DNA of 64,000 nt from Aequorivita sp. (GTDB lineage: Bacteria > Bacteroidota > Bacteroidia > Flavobacteriales > Flavobacteriaceae). The DNA lies in NCBI GenBank assembly GCA_030690315.1, contig JAUYGY010000025.1, positions 62,001-126,000 on the forward strand. The letters are read 5' to 3'. This document shows positions 1 to 8,363 of the stretch, piece after piece (position 1 is the stretch's first letter; the number at the start of each line of letters is the position of its first letter). A program made the translations under genes and the position numbers. The notes beneath the pieces are model-generated. The model saw only the letters and a list, made by a program, of their open reading frames with translations. It ran no database searches and had not been told where the DNA came from.

Positions 1-1
1 T

Positions 2-517
2 GCCAAAAAAGCAATTGAAGCCGGTGCTGCGATTATAAACGATGTTTCGGGCGGCAGTTTAGATGCTGAAATGTATAAAACCGTTGCTTCGCTAAAAGTG
101 CCCTACATTTTGATGCACATGCGCGGTACTCCAAAAACAATGGTAAAACTCACCGATTATCAAAACGTAACGGTTGAAGTTTTAAAAGATTTAGCTGAAA
201 AAATTGCGCTCGCCCGTGCCGAAGGAATTAACGATATTATTGCCGATCCGGGTTTTGGATTCGCGAAAACCCGCGAACAAAGTTTTCAGCTTTTGAACAA
301 TCTTGAGCTTTTCAAAAATTTAAATGTGCCTATTTTAGTGGGAGTTTCCCGAAAGTCATTTATCTATAAAACTCTTGAAACATCCGCAGAGAGTGCGTTG
401 AATGGCACAACTTCACTCAACACGATCGCACTTTTAAAGGGAGCTTCCATACTTCGGGTTCACGATGTGAAAGAAGCGATGGAATGTGTAAAATTGTTTG
501 AAAACCTAAAATCGTGA
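2..517 (+). CDS. folP: Dihydropteroate synthase, C-terminal part (5' end outside window)
   Basis: Cytosolic folate enzyme that condenses p-aminobenzoate with hydroxymethyl-dihydropterin diphosphate to give dihydropteroate. The reading frame is open from the first bases, so the N-terminal part lies upstream of the window. Visible DHPS features are the INDVSGG strand, MHMRGTPKTM, DPGFGF and the C-terminal GVSRKSF motif (pterin/diphosphate binding), followed by the usual NGTTSLNTIALLKGASILRVHDV barrel end in shorter pieces. The gene is followed after 49 bases by cdaA on the same strand, a pairing I recall as common in Bacteroidota, so the two are probably co-transcribed. Identity is secure; only the length is unknown. 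Confidence 0.95.
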   Translation, partial: AKKAIEAGAAIINDVSGGSLDAEMYKTVASLKVPYILMHMRGTPKTMVKLTDYQNVTVEVLKDLAEKIALARAEGINDIIADPGFGFAKTREQSFQLLNNLELFKNLNVPILVGVSRKSFIYKTLETSAESALNGTTSLNTIALLKGASILRVHDVKEAMECVKLFENLKS

Positions 518-566
518 CCGCAATCCATTAAAATTTTTAAAGTACTTTTACAAAAAACGCACACCC

Positions 567-1340
567 TTGGATTTTCTCGACATTCGAATTTTAGACATTC
601 TAGATATTGTGCTGGTAGCATTTCTGCTTTACTACCTCTATAATTTAGTGAAAGGAACCGTGGCCATTAATATTTTGGTCGGGATTATTATTGTTTACGG
701 CATTTACATTTTTACTGAACTATTGGAAATGCAACTGCTCAGCAAAATACTTGGAGGATTTTTAGGGGTTGGTATGTTTGCTTTGGTAGTGGTTTTCCAA
801 CCCGAAATAAGGAAGTTTCTTTTAATGTTGGGCTCAACAAACTTCAATGCGCGCCGTAGGTTTTTAAGACAGTTCAACTTATCCGGAAATGATTCTGCCC
901 TTAAAACCAATTTGGAAGGAATAATTGCCGCTTGCAAAAAAATGTCCAGTACAAATACGGGAGCGCTGATAGTTATTCAGCGTAATAATAGCTTAGATTT
1001 TGTAAAAAACTCTGGAGACCAAATGAACTTAGAGGTGAACCAGCCTATTATTGAAAGTGTGTTCTTTAAAAACAGTCCGCTGCACGACGGCGCAATGATT
1101 ATTGAGGAAAACCGAATAACTGCAACCCGTGTTATTCTTCCAGTTTCAAACGATAAAAAAATTCCGTTGCGGTTTGGTCTTCGGCATCGTGCAGCCGTTG
1201 GTATTACCGAAAAAACCGATGCGGTATGTTTGGTTGTTTCTGAAGAAAACGGGACAATTTCGTATCTAAAAGACGGCAATTTTGTGCTGTTCGAAAACAC
1301 GGATGAACTGATGAAAATTATGAAAAAAGATTTAAGCTAG
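567..1340 (+). CDS. cdaA: Diadenylate cyclase CdaA (cyclic di-AMP synthase)
   Basis: Membrane enzyme that makes the second messenger cyclic di-AMP from two ATP. The 257-residue protein starts with about 80 residues of hydrophobic helices, followed by a DisA_N catalytic domain. The two catalytic motifs are present: D174-G-A (in PLHDGAMII) and R206-H-R (in GLRHRAAVGIT). The start is TTG; translation from it gives MDFLDIRILDILD, the usual N-terminus of the Bacteroidota family, and no ATG gives a full first helix. It follows folP by 49 bases. Its TAG stop overlaps the TAG stop of the convergent ABC transporter gene within the palindrome CTAG. No CdaR-like regulator is adjacent. Confidence 0.93.
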   Translation: MDFLDIRILDILDIVLVAFLLYYLYNLVKGTVAINILVGIIIVYGIYIFTELLEMQLLSKILGGFLGVGMFALVVVFQPEIRKFLLMLGSTNFNARRRFLRQFNLSGNDSALKTNLEGIIAACKKMSSTNTGALIVIQRNNSLDFVKNSGDQMNLEVNQPIIESVFFKNSPLHDGAMIIEENRITATRVILPVSNDKKIPLRFGLRHRAAVGITEKTDAVCLVVSEENGTISYLKDGNFVLFENTDELMKIMKKDLS

Positions 1341-3103
1341 ATTACTTCCTCTGCCATAAACTGTACCTCGTAAAGATTTTTGTAAAAACCATTTTGAAGT
1401 TTTAGCAGTTCTTTGTGCGTGCCTTCCTCAACAATTTTCCCAGAATCCATCACTATAATTTTATCCGCTTTTTTAATGGTTGCCAATCTGTGGGCTATTA
1501 CTATTGAAGTTCGCCCCGTTGTAAGTTTATCGGTCGCGGTTTGAATCATTTCTTCAGAATAGGTATCTACGGAAGAAGTGGCCTCGTCCAAAACCAAAAT
1601 ACTCGGTTTGCTCACGGATGCCCTCAGAAAAGCAATCAATTGTCTTTGCCCGGATGAAAGCATGCTGCCGCGTTCCTTCACATTATAATGATACCCGCCG
1701 GGAAGCGATTCAATAAATTTGTGGACGCCAATTTCCTTAGCTGCCGCAATTACTTCTTCTTCGGAAATATTAGGATTATTTAAGGTAATATTGTTCAAAA
1801 TTGAATCGGCAAAAAGAAAAACATCCTGCAAAACCACCGCTATTTGGTTGCGCAGTGAGGATAGCTTGTATTCTTTCAACGAAATTCCATCTATCAAAAT
1901 TTCACCGCTGTTTATTTCGTAAAAACGGTTCAATAAATTGATAATTGTGCTCTTTCCAGCGCCCGTAGCGCCAACAATGGCAACGGTTTCTCCAGGATTG
2001 GCTTTTAAGGAAATCCCTTTAATCACTTCTTCGTCCTCATTATAGCCGAAGTGAACATCTTTGAATTCAATTTCGCCTTTGGTACTTTCATAATCAATTG
2101 TTCCCGTATCTGCAATGTGCGACTTGGTATCGAGAATTCCAAAAACACGGTTTGCCGCCACCATTCCCATTTGCAGGGTGTTGAACTTATCGGCAATCTG
2201 CCGCAACGGTCTAAAAAGCATTTCGGCATATTGAATGAATGCGGTAATAATACCGAGGGTAATTACGCCGCCGCTAATAACATTCAATCCGCCGTACCAA
2301 ACCACCAAACCTGTGGCCACGGCGCCAGCCATTTCAGCAATTGGGAAAAAAATTGAGTTGTACCAAACTGTTTTTATCCAAGCTTTCCGGTGATCTTTGT
2401 TGATTTCCTGAAAACGCTGATATTCGGTTTTTTCGCGGGTAAAAATTTGAACTATTTTCATTCCCGTTATTCGTTCCTGCACGAATGTATTCAGGTTTGC
2501 AACTTGGTTCCGAACGTCTTCAAAAGCAACTTTCATTGCTTTTTGAAAAACTCTTGTGGCGTAAAGTATGAATGGAAGAACAATAAAAACTATAAGTGAA
2601 AGCCTCCAACTTTGGGTAAGCATAAATCCTGCAATTACCAGCATTTTCAGCAGGTCGCTTATAATCATAAAAAGCCCTTCACTGAAAATACTGGAAATGG
2701 TTTCCACATCGTTCACGGCTCGGGTTGTCAATCTCCCCACCGCACTTTTGTCAAAATACTGCATTTTGAAACTCATCATCAACCGGAAAAGTCGTTGGCG
2801 CATATCGCGAATCACGCTTTGTCCCAGCCAGTTTGTGTAAAAAATGAAGGCAAATTGAAAAATCACTTCCAGCATCAATACAACCACCATCAAAATGACA
2901 TATTTCATAAAGCCCTCGCCATCCTTCGGCACCATAGAATCGTCAATTGCCAATTTCAAAAGGTAGGGTCGCAAGACCGCCAAAACTGACATTATTATCG
3001 CGGCGAACGCAACAAAATAAAATATTAGTTTATAAGGTTTTGTATAAGCCAGCAATCGCTTAAAAAGCTTAAAATCAAATGCGTTGCCTGTGGTTTCTGA
3101 CAC
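1337..3103 (-). CDS. ABC transporter, fused permease and ATPase (MsbA/multidrug exporter type)
   Basis: Half-transporter of 588 residues, expected to dimerise in the inner membrane and export lipid or a hydrophobic compound. The first ~320 residues hold six membrane segments (ABC_membrane, type 1 exporter fold); the nucleotide-binding domain follows with Walker A GATGAGKST (K384), signature LSSGQRQL and Walker B ILVLDEATSS with the catalytic Glu, then the H-loop IVIAHRLATI. The start is GTG, giving MSETTGNAFDFKLFKRLLAY, which fits related exporters. It is a lone gene facing cdaA, overlapping it by four bases at the stop codons. The substrate cannot be told from sequence. Confidence 0.88.
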   Translation of the reverse strand: MSETTGNAFDFKLFKRLLAYTKPYKLIFYFVAFAAIIMSVLAVLRPYLLKLAIDDSMVPKDGEGFMKYVILMVVVLMLEVIFQFAFIFYTNWLGQSVIRDMRQRLFRLMMSFKMQYFDKSAVGRLTTRAVNDVETISSIFSEGLFMIISDLLKMLVIAGFMLTQSWRLSLIVFIVLPFILYATRVFQKAMKVAFEDVRNQVANLNTFVQERITGMKIVQIFTREKTEYQRFQEINKDHRKAWIKTVWYNSIFFPIAEMAGAVATGLVVWYGGLNVISGGVITLGIITAFIQYAEMLFRPLRQIADKFNTLQMGMVAANRVFGILDTKSHIADTGTIDYESTKGEIEFKDVHFGYNEDEEVIKGISLKANPGETVAIVGATGAGKSTIINLLNRFYEINSGEILIDGISLKEYKLSSLRNQIAVVLQDVFLFADSILNNITLNNPNISEEEVIAAAKEIGVHKFIESLPGGYHYNVKERGSMLSSGQRQLIAFLRASVSKPSILVLDEATSSVDTYSEEMIQTATDKLTTGRTSIVIAHRLATIKKADKIIVMDSGKIVEEGTHKELLKLQNGFYKNLYEVQFMAEEVI

Positions 3104-3146
3104 TTTTACTAGTTAATTTGTGGGTTTGTGATTTGTGAAATAATAT

Positions 3147-3188
3147 TTTATTCTTTATTCTTTATTCTTTATTCTTTATTCTTTATTC
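3147..3188. repeat. Heptamer tandem repeat CTTTATT, about six copies
   Basis: Five perfect tandem copies of CTTTATT preceded by a partial copy. The array covers the TAA stop codon of truA and runs into the space upstream of the ABC exporter gene. Loss or gain of a unit would not alter the TruA protein before its stop, but would change the spacer length. No hairpin is formed. Confidence 0.9.
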
Positions 3189-3947
3189 TAAAATCTTTTT
3201 CCTATCCAAAAAAATCTCCTTCGGATAAATAACTTTTGTCAAATACAATCCCTGGGCGGGTGCCGAAGCGCCGGCTTCTTCCCTGCTTTTACTTTCCAAT
3301 ATTTTTTGAAATTCTTCCAAAGAAACTTTTCCAAAACCTACATCCAAAAGTGTTCCCACTATTGCTCGAACCATATTCCGAAGAAAACGATCTGCGGCGA
3401 TTGTAAAAATAAGTTTATTATTTTTAGCCTCCCAAAATGCTTTCACAATTGTACAATTGTACGTTTTAACATCGGTTTTTGAACGCGAAAAGCATTGAAA
3501 ATCTTTATGGCTCAATAGCGTTTTAGCCGCTTCATTCATCAAATCTACATTTGGCTTGTAATTGATTTGATATGCAAAATCCTGTAAAAACGGGTCTTTT
3601 TCAAACGAAATAATATACTCGTATTCCCTTTCAACCGCATTAAAACGTGCATGCGAATCATCCTTCACTTGAAAAATATTTTTTATTGAAATGTCCTTCG
3701 GAAGAAAGGAATTTATTCGGAAAAGAAATTCATTTTTATCACCAAATTCATCAAAATCAAAATGCGCGAAAAGCTGTTTTGCGTGCACGCCCGTATCAGT
3801 TCTTCCAGCGCCGATAATTTTTATTTCACTGCGAAGCAAAGTTGAAAGCGTTTCTTCCAAAATTTGTTGTACGCTAATCTGTTCCGGCTGGCGCTGCCAT
3901 CCAAAATAGTTTTTCCCGTTATAGGCTATTTCTATGAAATATCGCAA
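3183..3947 (-). CDS. truA: tRNA pseudouridine(38-40) synthase TruA
   Basis: Converts uridines 38-40 of the tRNA anticodon arm to pseudouridine. The catalytic Asp lies in GAGRTDTGVHA (D51 with the start chosen here), and the C-terminal FLRNMVRAIVGTLLDVG motif is present. I chose the TTG that gives MRYFIEIAYNGKNYFGWQ, the usual family N-terminus, making 254 residues. An upstream in-frame TTG at 3971 would add eight residues, but it overlaps a TAATTTTG promoter element and would lie at or before the transcription start. The stop codon lies in the heptamer repeat array. Confidence 0.93.
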   Translation of the reverse strand: MRYFIEIAYNGKNYFGWQRQPEQISVQQILEETLSTLLRSEIKIIGAGRTDTGVHAKQLFAHFDFDEFGDKNEFLFRINSFLPKDISIKNIFQVKDDSHARFNAVEREYEYIISFEKDPFLQDFAYQINYKPNVDLMNEAAKTLLSHKDFQCFSRSKTDVKTYNCTIVKAFWEAKNNKLIFTIAADRFLRNMVRAIVGTLLDVGFGKVSLEEFQKILESKSREEAGASAPAQGLYLTKVIYPKEIFLDRKKILE

Positions 3948-3968
3948 ATGATTTTTTTTCAGAATTGA

Positions 3969-3976
3969 CAAAATTA
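3969..3976 (-). promoter_or_regulatory. truA: Candidate -7 promoter element for truA
   Basis: TAATTTTG on the minus strand matches the Bacteroidota consensus TAnnTTTG. It predicts transcription beginning near 3963, about 16 bases before the TTG at 3947. This argues against the in-frame TTG that lies inside the element itself. I see no clear -33 TTG partner. Confidence 0.5.
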
Positions 3977-4099
3977 CAATTTACAAGCCAGCATTTCTGT
4001 TATAAATTTGAAAAACTTAATACCTTCGTGCGGTTGAAGAGTCGATGAGATGAGAAGATGAGAAGTGATATTTTAAAAATAAGAATCTAAGCATCTAAA

Positions 4100-4163
4100 A
4101 ATCCAATAATCGAACAATCCAATAATCTAACAATCCAATAATCCAACTATCTAACAATCCAAT
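4100..4163. repeat. 16-base tandem repeats in the leader of the phosphodiesterase gene
   Basis: Three tandem 16-base units, AATCCAATAATCNAAC, with only the thirteenth base differing (G, T, C). A half unit TATCTAAC and a truncated AATCCAAT follow, ending exactly at the TTG start of the next gene. The last repeat therefore supplies the ribosome landing region. The bases just upstream (4036-4070) are also low-complexity, built from GATGAGA-like words. Confidence 0.9.
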
Positions 4164-4655
4164 TTGAAAAAGATCCTCCTGCTAAGCGACACCCATAGTT
4201 ATATTGACGAAAAAATCCTGAAATATGCAAAACAGGCTGATGAAGTGTGGCATGCGGGCGATATTGGCAATCTTTCCGTTACCGATGCCATCAAAAAACT
4301 GAAACCATTGCGCGCTGTTTACGGCAACATTGACAATACGGAAGCGCGGATGGAATTTCCGCTTCACAACCGTTTTATGTGTGAAGGAGTTGATGTTTGG
4401 ATAACACATATTGGTGGTTATCCCGGAAAGTACAGTCCATCCATTCGGCAAGAAATTTATTCAAATCCGCCAAAAATATTCATTTGCGGCCATTCGCATA
4501 TTCTTAAAGTAATGCCCGACAAGACCACGGGACTGCTTCACATGAATCCCGGTGCTGTGGGAAAGCACGGTTTTCAACAAGTACGCACCATGCTACGTTT
4601 TGAAATTGATGGCGAAAAAATCCAGAATTTGGAAGTTATAGAGTTTGAGAAATAA
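4164..4655 (+). CDS. YfcE/MJ0936-family metallophosphoesterase
   Basis: Cytosolic calcineurin-like phosphodiesterase of 163 residues, the usual length of the YfcE group. All metal-binding motifs are visible in order: LSDTHS (DxH), HAGDIGN (GD), YGNID (GN[HD] variant), THIGG, CGHSH (GHxH) and the C-terminal MNPGAVG. The start is TTG, set directly against the 16-base repeats; no ATG precedes the first strand KKILLLSDTH. Physiological substrate unknown; family members hydrolyse model phosphodiesters. The gene stands alone between divergent truA and convergent DUF4293. Confidence 0.9.
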   Translation: MKKILLLSDTHSYIDEKILKYAKQADEVWHAGDIGNLSVTDAIKKLKPLRAVYGNIDNTEARMEFPLHNRFMCEGVDVWITHIGGYPGKYSPSIRQEIYSNPPKIFICGHSHILKVMPDKTTGLLHMNPGAVGKHGFQQVRTMLRFEIDGEKIQNLEVIEFEK

Positions 4656-4726
4656 TTTTTTTACAAAAGCATGAGCGAAAAGCGAAGAGGGATTTTGTAA
4701 ATTCAGCTTTAAACTTTAAACTTTGA

Positions 4727-4763
4727 AAAACAAAAAACCCCCAAAGTTGGCATACTTTGAGGG
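4727..4763 (-). terminator. Rho-independent terminator after the DUF4293 gene
   Basis: Arms CCCCCAAAGT (4738-4747) and ACTTTGAGGG (4754-4763) form a stem with a six-base loop. On the minus strand the stem is followed by a run of T broken by one G. It ends the DUF4293 transcript; for the plus strand there is no T run. Confidence 0.8.
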
Positions 4764-4789
4764 TCTTGCACTAATATACCAAGATTGGT

Positions 4790-5200
4790 TTATCGTAAAC
4801 GATCCACAGATTTTACGAGGTCCTCATCCCTTTTTATGGCCTTGTTGGCCAGCACTAAAAATACGATAGAAATGATGGGAAGTAGCACGCCAATACCCTT
4901 CTCTGAAACCAAGGTTTCTCCGGATAAAGTAAGCGATCTGTAAACGAAAACTCCTAGTAATATAAAGTTTGATATGATGTTTAAACGGTTCAGTACAAAC
5001 TGTAGTTGCCGCTTTTTGAAACTTAAAATTGAAATAATGGCCAATGCAATAGAAATAAAGATCAACCCCAACACTAAAGGTTCTTTGCGGTTTATAATAA
5101 CAGCTCCATCTTCACCTAAAACCATGGGAAACCACATATATAGCGCCCCCATAATGATGGCAGCTATTACTATATATATAGTTTGGATACGTTGAATCAT
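4790..5200 (-). CDS. DUF4293 family membrane protein
   Basis: 136-residue integral membrane protein of unknown function, almost confined to Bacteroidota. Four hydrophobic segments are visible (about residues 6-26, 40-62, 72-92 and 105-122), with a basic tail ending VDRLR. Starting at the ATG gives MIQRIQTIYIVIAAIIMG, the typical N-terminus. An upstream in-frame TTG at 5215 is disfavoured because the TATTTTTG promoter element would leave it with almost no leader. It is divergent from rho across a 200-base region, an arrangement I recall from other Flavobacteriia. Function should not be guessed. Confidence 0.85.
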   Translation of the reverse strand: MIQRIQTIYIVIAAIIMGALYMWFPMVLGEDGAVIINRKEPLVLGLIFISIALAIISILSFKKRQLQFVLNRLNIISNFILLGVFVYRSLTLSGETLVSEKGIGVLLPIISIVFLVLANKAIKRDEDLVKSVDRLR

Positions 5201-5223
5201 ATTGCAAAAGCTCAAATGCCCAG

Positions 5224-5231
5224 CAAAAATA
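5224..5231 (-). promoter_or_regulatory. Candidate -7 promoter element for the DUF4293 gene
   Basis: TATTTTTG on the minus strand fits TAnnTTTG and lies 23 bases before the ATG at 5200. The rest of the 200-base divergent space towards rho shows no exact TAnnTTTG on the plus strand; TATTATTG near 5270 is a one-mismatch candidate for rho. Confidence 0.5.
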
Positions 5232-5400
5232 CGCTATCTTTTTAATAAAAATAACAGTACGTTTTAATTTATTATTGTATTATTGCAGTATCTATTCATA
5301 ACCAACTCAATAAAGGTTACTTAGTCTCCGAAAATTTTTTCAACGTACTTACCTTCTCAATAGGATAAACAGTATCAACTTAAATTATAGTATTTTCTAC

Positions 5401-7110
5401 ATGTTTGAAATTTCAGAATTAAAAGATAAAAAGCTTCCTGAGCTTCAGGAAATAGCGAAAGAACTTGACGTGCCAAAATATCGCACTCAAAAAAAAATGG
5501 ACTTGGTGTATCAAATCCTTGACTACCAAGCCGCCAATCCAAAAGCGGTAAACGCCGTCATTAAACCGGCCGATCCAGCTCCAGAAATAAAAAAAGCGGA
5601 ACCGGAAAAAACGGAGAAAACGGAAACACAAACTACTTCTTCAACAGAACCGCAAAATAAAGACGAAAAGCCTCGACCGCAAAGGACCGAAAGCCGTCCA
5701 AACAAACCGCCATATCAGAAACCACTTCAGAATAAAAAAAGTGATGGTGATAAAAAGCCAGCGGACGAAAATCGTTCTATAAATGATAAAAGGGAAAGCG
5801 TTAAAAAACCGCAGCACCAAAAATCAAATTCAAACGAAACCGACACTAGGCAAAAGCCCCAACGGAACGAAAACACGAATACTGACAATCGTCCAAAACA
5901 TTCAAACCAAAAGCAAAAGGACGGCAACGTTCAGGACAACCGGAGCAACGGCAACAAAGATTCCCGAAATCGTTATCGCGAGCCAGATTATGAATTTGAC
6001 GGTATAATTGAAAGCGAAGGTGTACTGGATATAATGCTAGATGGCTACGGTTTCTTGCGCTCCAGCGATTACAACTATCTTTCATCGCCCGATGATATTT
6101 ATGTATCACAATCGCAGATTCGACTTTTCGGTCTAAAAACCGGAGATACGGTTTTGGGCGAGGTGCGTCCGCCAAAAGAAGGTGAAAAATATTTCCCTTT
6201 AATTAAGGTGAACAAAATAAACGGTCTGAACCCAAATGTGGTTCGCGACCGTGTTTCATTTGAGCATTTAACCCCGCTTTTCCCACAGGAAAAATTCAAC
6301 TTGGCGGATAAGCAGAGTACTATTTCAACACGAATTATCGACCTTTTTGCCCCTATTGGAAAAGGACAACGTGGTATGATTGTTTCGCAACCAAAAACCG
6401 GTAAAACGATGTTGCTGAAAGACATTGCAAACGCAATTGCGGCAAACCACCCTGAAGTTTATCAAATTGTTCTTTTGATTGACGAACGCCCCGAAGAAGT
6501 TACCGATATGCAACGTAACGTTCGTGGCGAAGTGGTTGCTTCAACTTTTGATAAAGAAGCGAGTGAGCACGTTCGTGTGGCGAACATTGTTATCGACAAA
6601 GCAAAAAGATTGGTGGAATGTGGCCACGATGTAGTGATTCTTTTGGATTCCATTACGCGTTTGGCGAGGGCTTACAACACAGTGCAGCCAGCGAGCGGAA
6701 AAATATTGAGTGGTGGTGTTGATGCAAACGCGCTCCACAAACCGAAACGTTTCTTTGGTGCAGCCCGTAATATAGAAAATGGTGGTTCTTTAACTATCAT
6801 TGCAACCGCACTTACAGAGACTGGATCGAAAATGGACGAGGTTATTTTTGAGGAATTTAAAGGAACCGGTAACATGGAACTTCAATTGGATAGAAAAATT
6901 TCAAACCGAAGAATTTTCCCTGCAATAGACCTTACTTCTTCCAGCACACGTCGCGACGATTTGTTGCTTGATGAAAAAACCCTTCAACGCATGTGGGTTT
7001 TGCGAAAATACCTAGCAGATATGAACCCTGTGGAAGCAATGGAATTCATCAATGATAGAATAAAACAGACTCGAAATAACGAAGAGTTTTTGATTTCGAT
7101 GAACGGATAA
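5401..7110 (+). CDS. rho: Transcription termination factor Rho
   Basis: Hexameric RNA helicase that ends transcription. The 569-residue protein is about 150 residues longer than E. coli Rho (419). Order: Rho_N helical domain (residues 1-45), a charged, low-complexity linker rich in K, N, Q, P and E (about 50-198), the cold-shock RNA-binding domain starting at [18 protein letters not shown], and the RecA-like ATPase with PKTGKT (K335) and Walker [11 protein letters not shown]. The long linker is a known feature of Bacteroidota Rho. The gene is monocistronic with its own strong terminator. Start ATG gives [19 protein letters not shown], the family N-terminus. Confidence 0.97.
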   Translation: MFEISELKDKKLPELQEIAKELDVPKYRTQKKMDLVYQILDYQAANPKAVNAVIKPADPAPEIKKAEPEKTEKTETQTTSSTEPQNKDEKPRPQRTESRPNKPPYQKPLQNKKSDGDKKPADENRSINDKRESVKKPQHQKSNSNETDTRQKPQRNENTNTDNRPKHSNQKQKDGNVQDNRSNGNKDSRNRYREPDYEFDGIIESEGVLDIMLDGYGFLRSSDYNYLSSPDDIYVSQSQIRLFGLKTGDTVLGEVRPPKEGEKYFPLIKVNKINGLNPNVVRDRVSFEHLTPLFPQEKFNLADKQSTISTRIIDLFAPIGKGQRGMIVSQPKTGKTMLLKDIANAIAANHPEVYQIVLLIDERPEEVTDMQRNVRGEVVASTFDKEASEHVRVANIVIDKAKRLVECGHDVVILLDSITRLARAYNTVQPASGKILSGGVDANALHKPKRFFGAARNIENGGSLTIIATALTETGSKMDEVIFEEFKGTGNMELQLDRKISNRRIFPAIDLTSSSTRRDDLLLDEKTLQRMWVLRKYLADMNPVEAMEFINDRIKQTRNNEEFLISMNG

Positions 7111-7130
7111 AAAATACCTTTCTTATAAAT

Positions 7131-7164
7131 AAAAAATCCCAAGGCTTAAACCTTGGGATTTTTT
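7131..7164. terminator. Bidirectional-looking terminator after rho
   Basis: Perfect stem AAAAAATCCCAAGG / CCTTGGGATTTTTT with a six-base loop, 21 bases after the rho stop codon. It has T runs on both strands, but its position makes it the rho terminator. Confidence 0.88.
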
Positions 7165-7265
7165 ATTGATTCGCAAATACCATTAATTTTGGGCAACTGT
7201 GCATTTGCCAAAAAAGGATAATACCTAACTTTATCACTAAACAATTCATCTGAAATTCAAGGAAT

Positions 7266-7296
7266 AAAAAAACCCCGACCAAGCGGCCGGGGTTTT
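7266..7296 (-). terminator. Terminator of the T9SS cargo gene
   Basis: Arms AACCCCGACC (7271-7280) and GGCCGGGGTT (7285-7294) pair with one mismatch; the minus strand continues into a T run. It lies 26 bases after the stop of the minus-strand gene. With the rho terminator, the 211 bases between the two genes hold two hairpins and no other visible feature. Confidence 0.82.
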
Positions 7297-7321
7297 TGCA
7301 ATATTTAAGACAGATTATTGA

Positions 7322-8185
7322 TTATTGCTTAACGATTTTTTGAGTAAGTGTGCCTACAGTTGTTTCAACTTTCAAGAGGTAAATACCTTGTGAAAGAGAT
7401 GAAATATTCATTGTACCATTGCTGTAAACAACATTCGATTTTTTTCCTAAAATATCAAATATAACAGCACTTTTTACCTCAATACTTGCTGGCATTTTCA
7501 AGTTCAATATTCCAGATGTAGGGTTTGGATAAATTGATACAAGATCAGCAACGTTTTGACCTAGACCCAATATATCACATTGACCGTTAACTTGGTAAAC
7601 ATAATCAGATGTGCCAATAGTCCAAACCTGACCGCTGTTATCATTTTTAAATGCTCCTTGCTCTCCTGTTGAAGATACAGTTGAAGATTCCCACCCATCA
7701 GCATCATTAATAATTTGCACCCAAATTTTTGTTCCGGTAGCCCCACCTTCAATAAGATATGGAGTGTCTACAGTATAGGTAATTTGGTGAAAATCGAACC
7801 CGAAATTGTTTCCTGTAATTACATTATCAGTTTCAGTTGCAGTTGAAGTTGCAAGCTCGGATCCAGGAATACCACCATCATTAGCCAAAAAGACGAATTG
7901 AGTAGAAGTTGCATCTCCAACGAAAGTTGGGATTAGTTCTTCAACCAAAAAAGTTGAATTTGCAGGAACATCAATATCAATGGCCAAAGATTGGTTAGTA
8001 GCGCCTCCGAACAGACCACCGTTTTCAAGGTTGTTTGTCAATACTTCCTGGGAACAAGCGTCTTTAGCAAGAATTTCCTGAGAAATAACTGTTGGGGAAG
8101 ATGAAACAGAGCCCGCAAATGTTGTTTGGGCAAATGATAATCCAGTTGCAAATAATGTGAATGTAAAAAAAGTAATTTTTTTCAT
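7322..8185 (-). CDS. Secreted protein with type IX secretion sorting domain
   Basis: 287-residue extracellular protein of unknown activity. Residues 1-19 are a signal peptide (MKKITFFTFTLFATGLSFAQ). The middle is Ser/Thr/Gly-rich and beta-like, with no catalytic motif that I recognise. The last ~70 residues are a T9SS type A sorting domain: VSIYPNPTSGILNLKM, then GTMNISSLSQGIYLLKVE and the final TLTQKIVKQ. T9SS cargo crosses the outer membrane and is usually anchored or released after cleavage of this domain. It is monocistronic, with its own promoter element and terminator. The middle part may be an adhesin or matrix protein, but that is a guess. Confidence 0.85.
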   Translation of the reverse strand: MKKITFFTFTLFATGLSFAQTTFAGSVSSSPTVISQEILAKDACSQEVLTNNLENGGLFGGATNQSLAIDIDVPANSTFLVEELIPTFVGDATSTQFVFLANDGGIPGSELATSTATETDNVITGNNFGFDFHQITYTVDTPYLIEGGATGTKIWVQIINDADGWESSTVSSTGEQGAFKNDNSGQVWTIGTSDYVYQVNGQCDILGLGQNVADLVSIYPNPTSGILNLKMPASIEVKSAVIFDILGKKSNVVYSNGTMNISSLSQGIYLLKVETTVGTLTQKIVKQ

Positions 8186-8219
8186 TTTTTCGTTTTTAAT
8201 TATTTATTAATTTCGTTTC

Positions 8220-8227
8220 CAAAGCTA
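8220..8227 (-). promoter_or_regulatory. Candidate -7 promoter element for the T9SS cargo gene
   Basis: TAGCTTTG on the minus strand matches TAnnTTTG and lies 34 bases before the ATG at 8185, predicting a leader of about 28 bases. No TTG is seen at the expected -33 distance. Confidence 0.5.
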
Positions 8228-8363
8228 ATAAATACAAGGGTTTTAGGCCTATGAATACTCATAAATTTTACTTTTTATAAAAACAGAATCTCTAATTATC
8301 TCATTTAAAAATGTTTACTTTGGAAATTGAAAAAACTTTAACTTTTCATTTAACCAATTTATA

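Noticed and set aside
4100..4163. 16-base repeats considered as CRISPR
   Set aside because: Units are directly joined without spacers.
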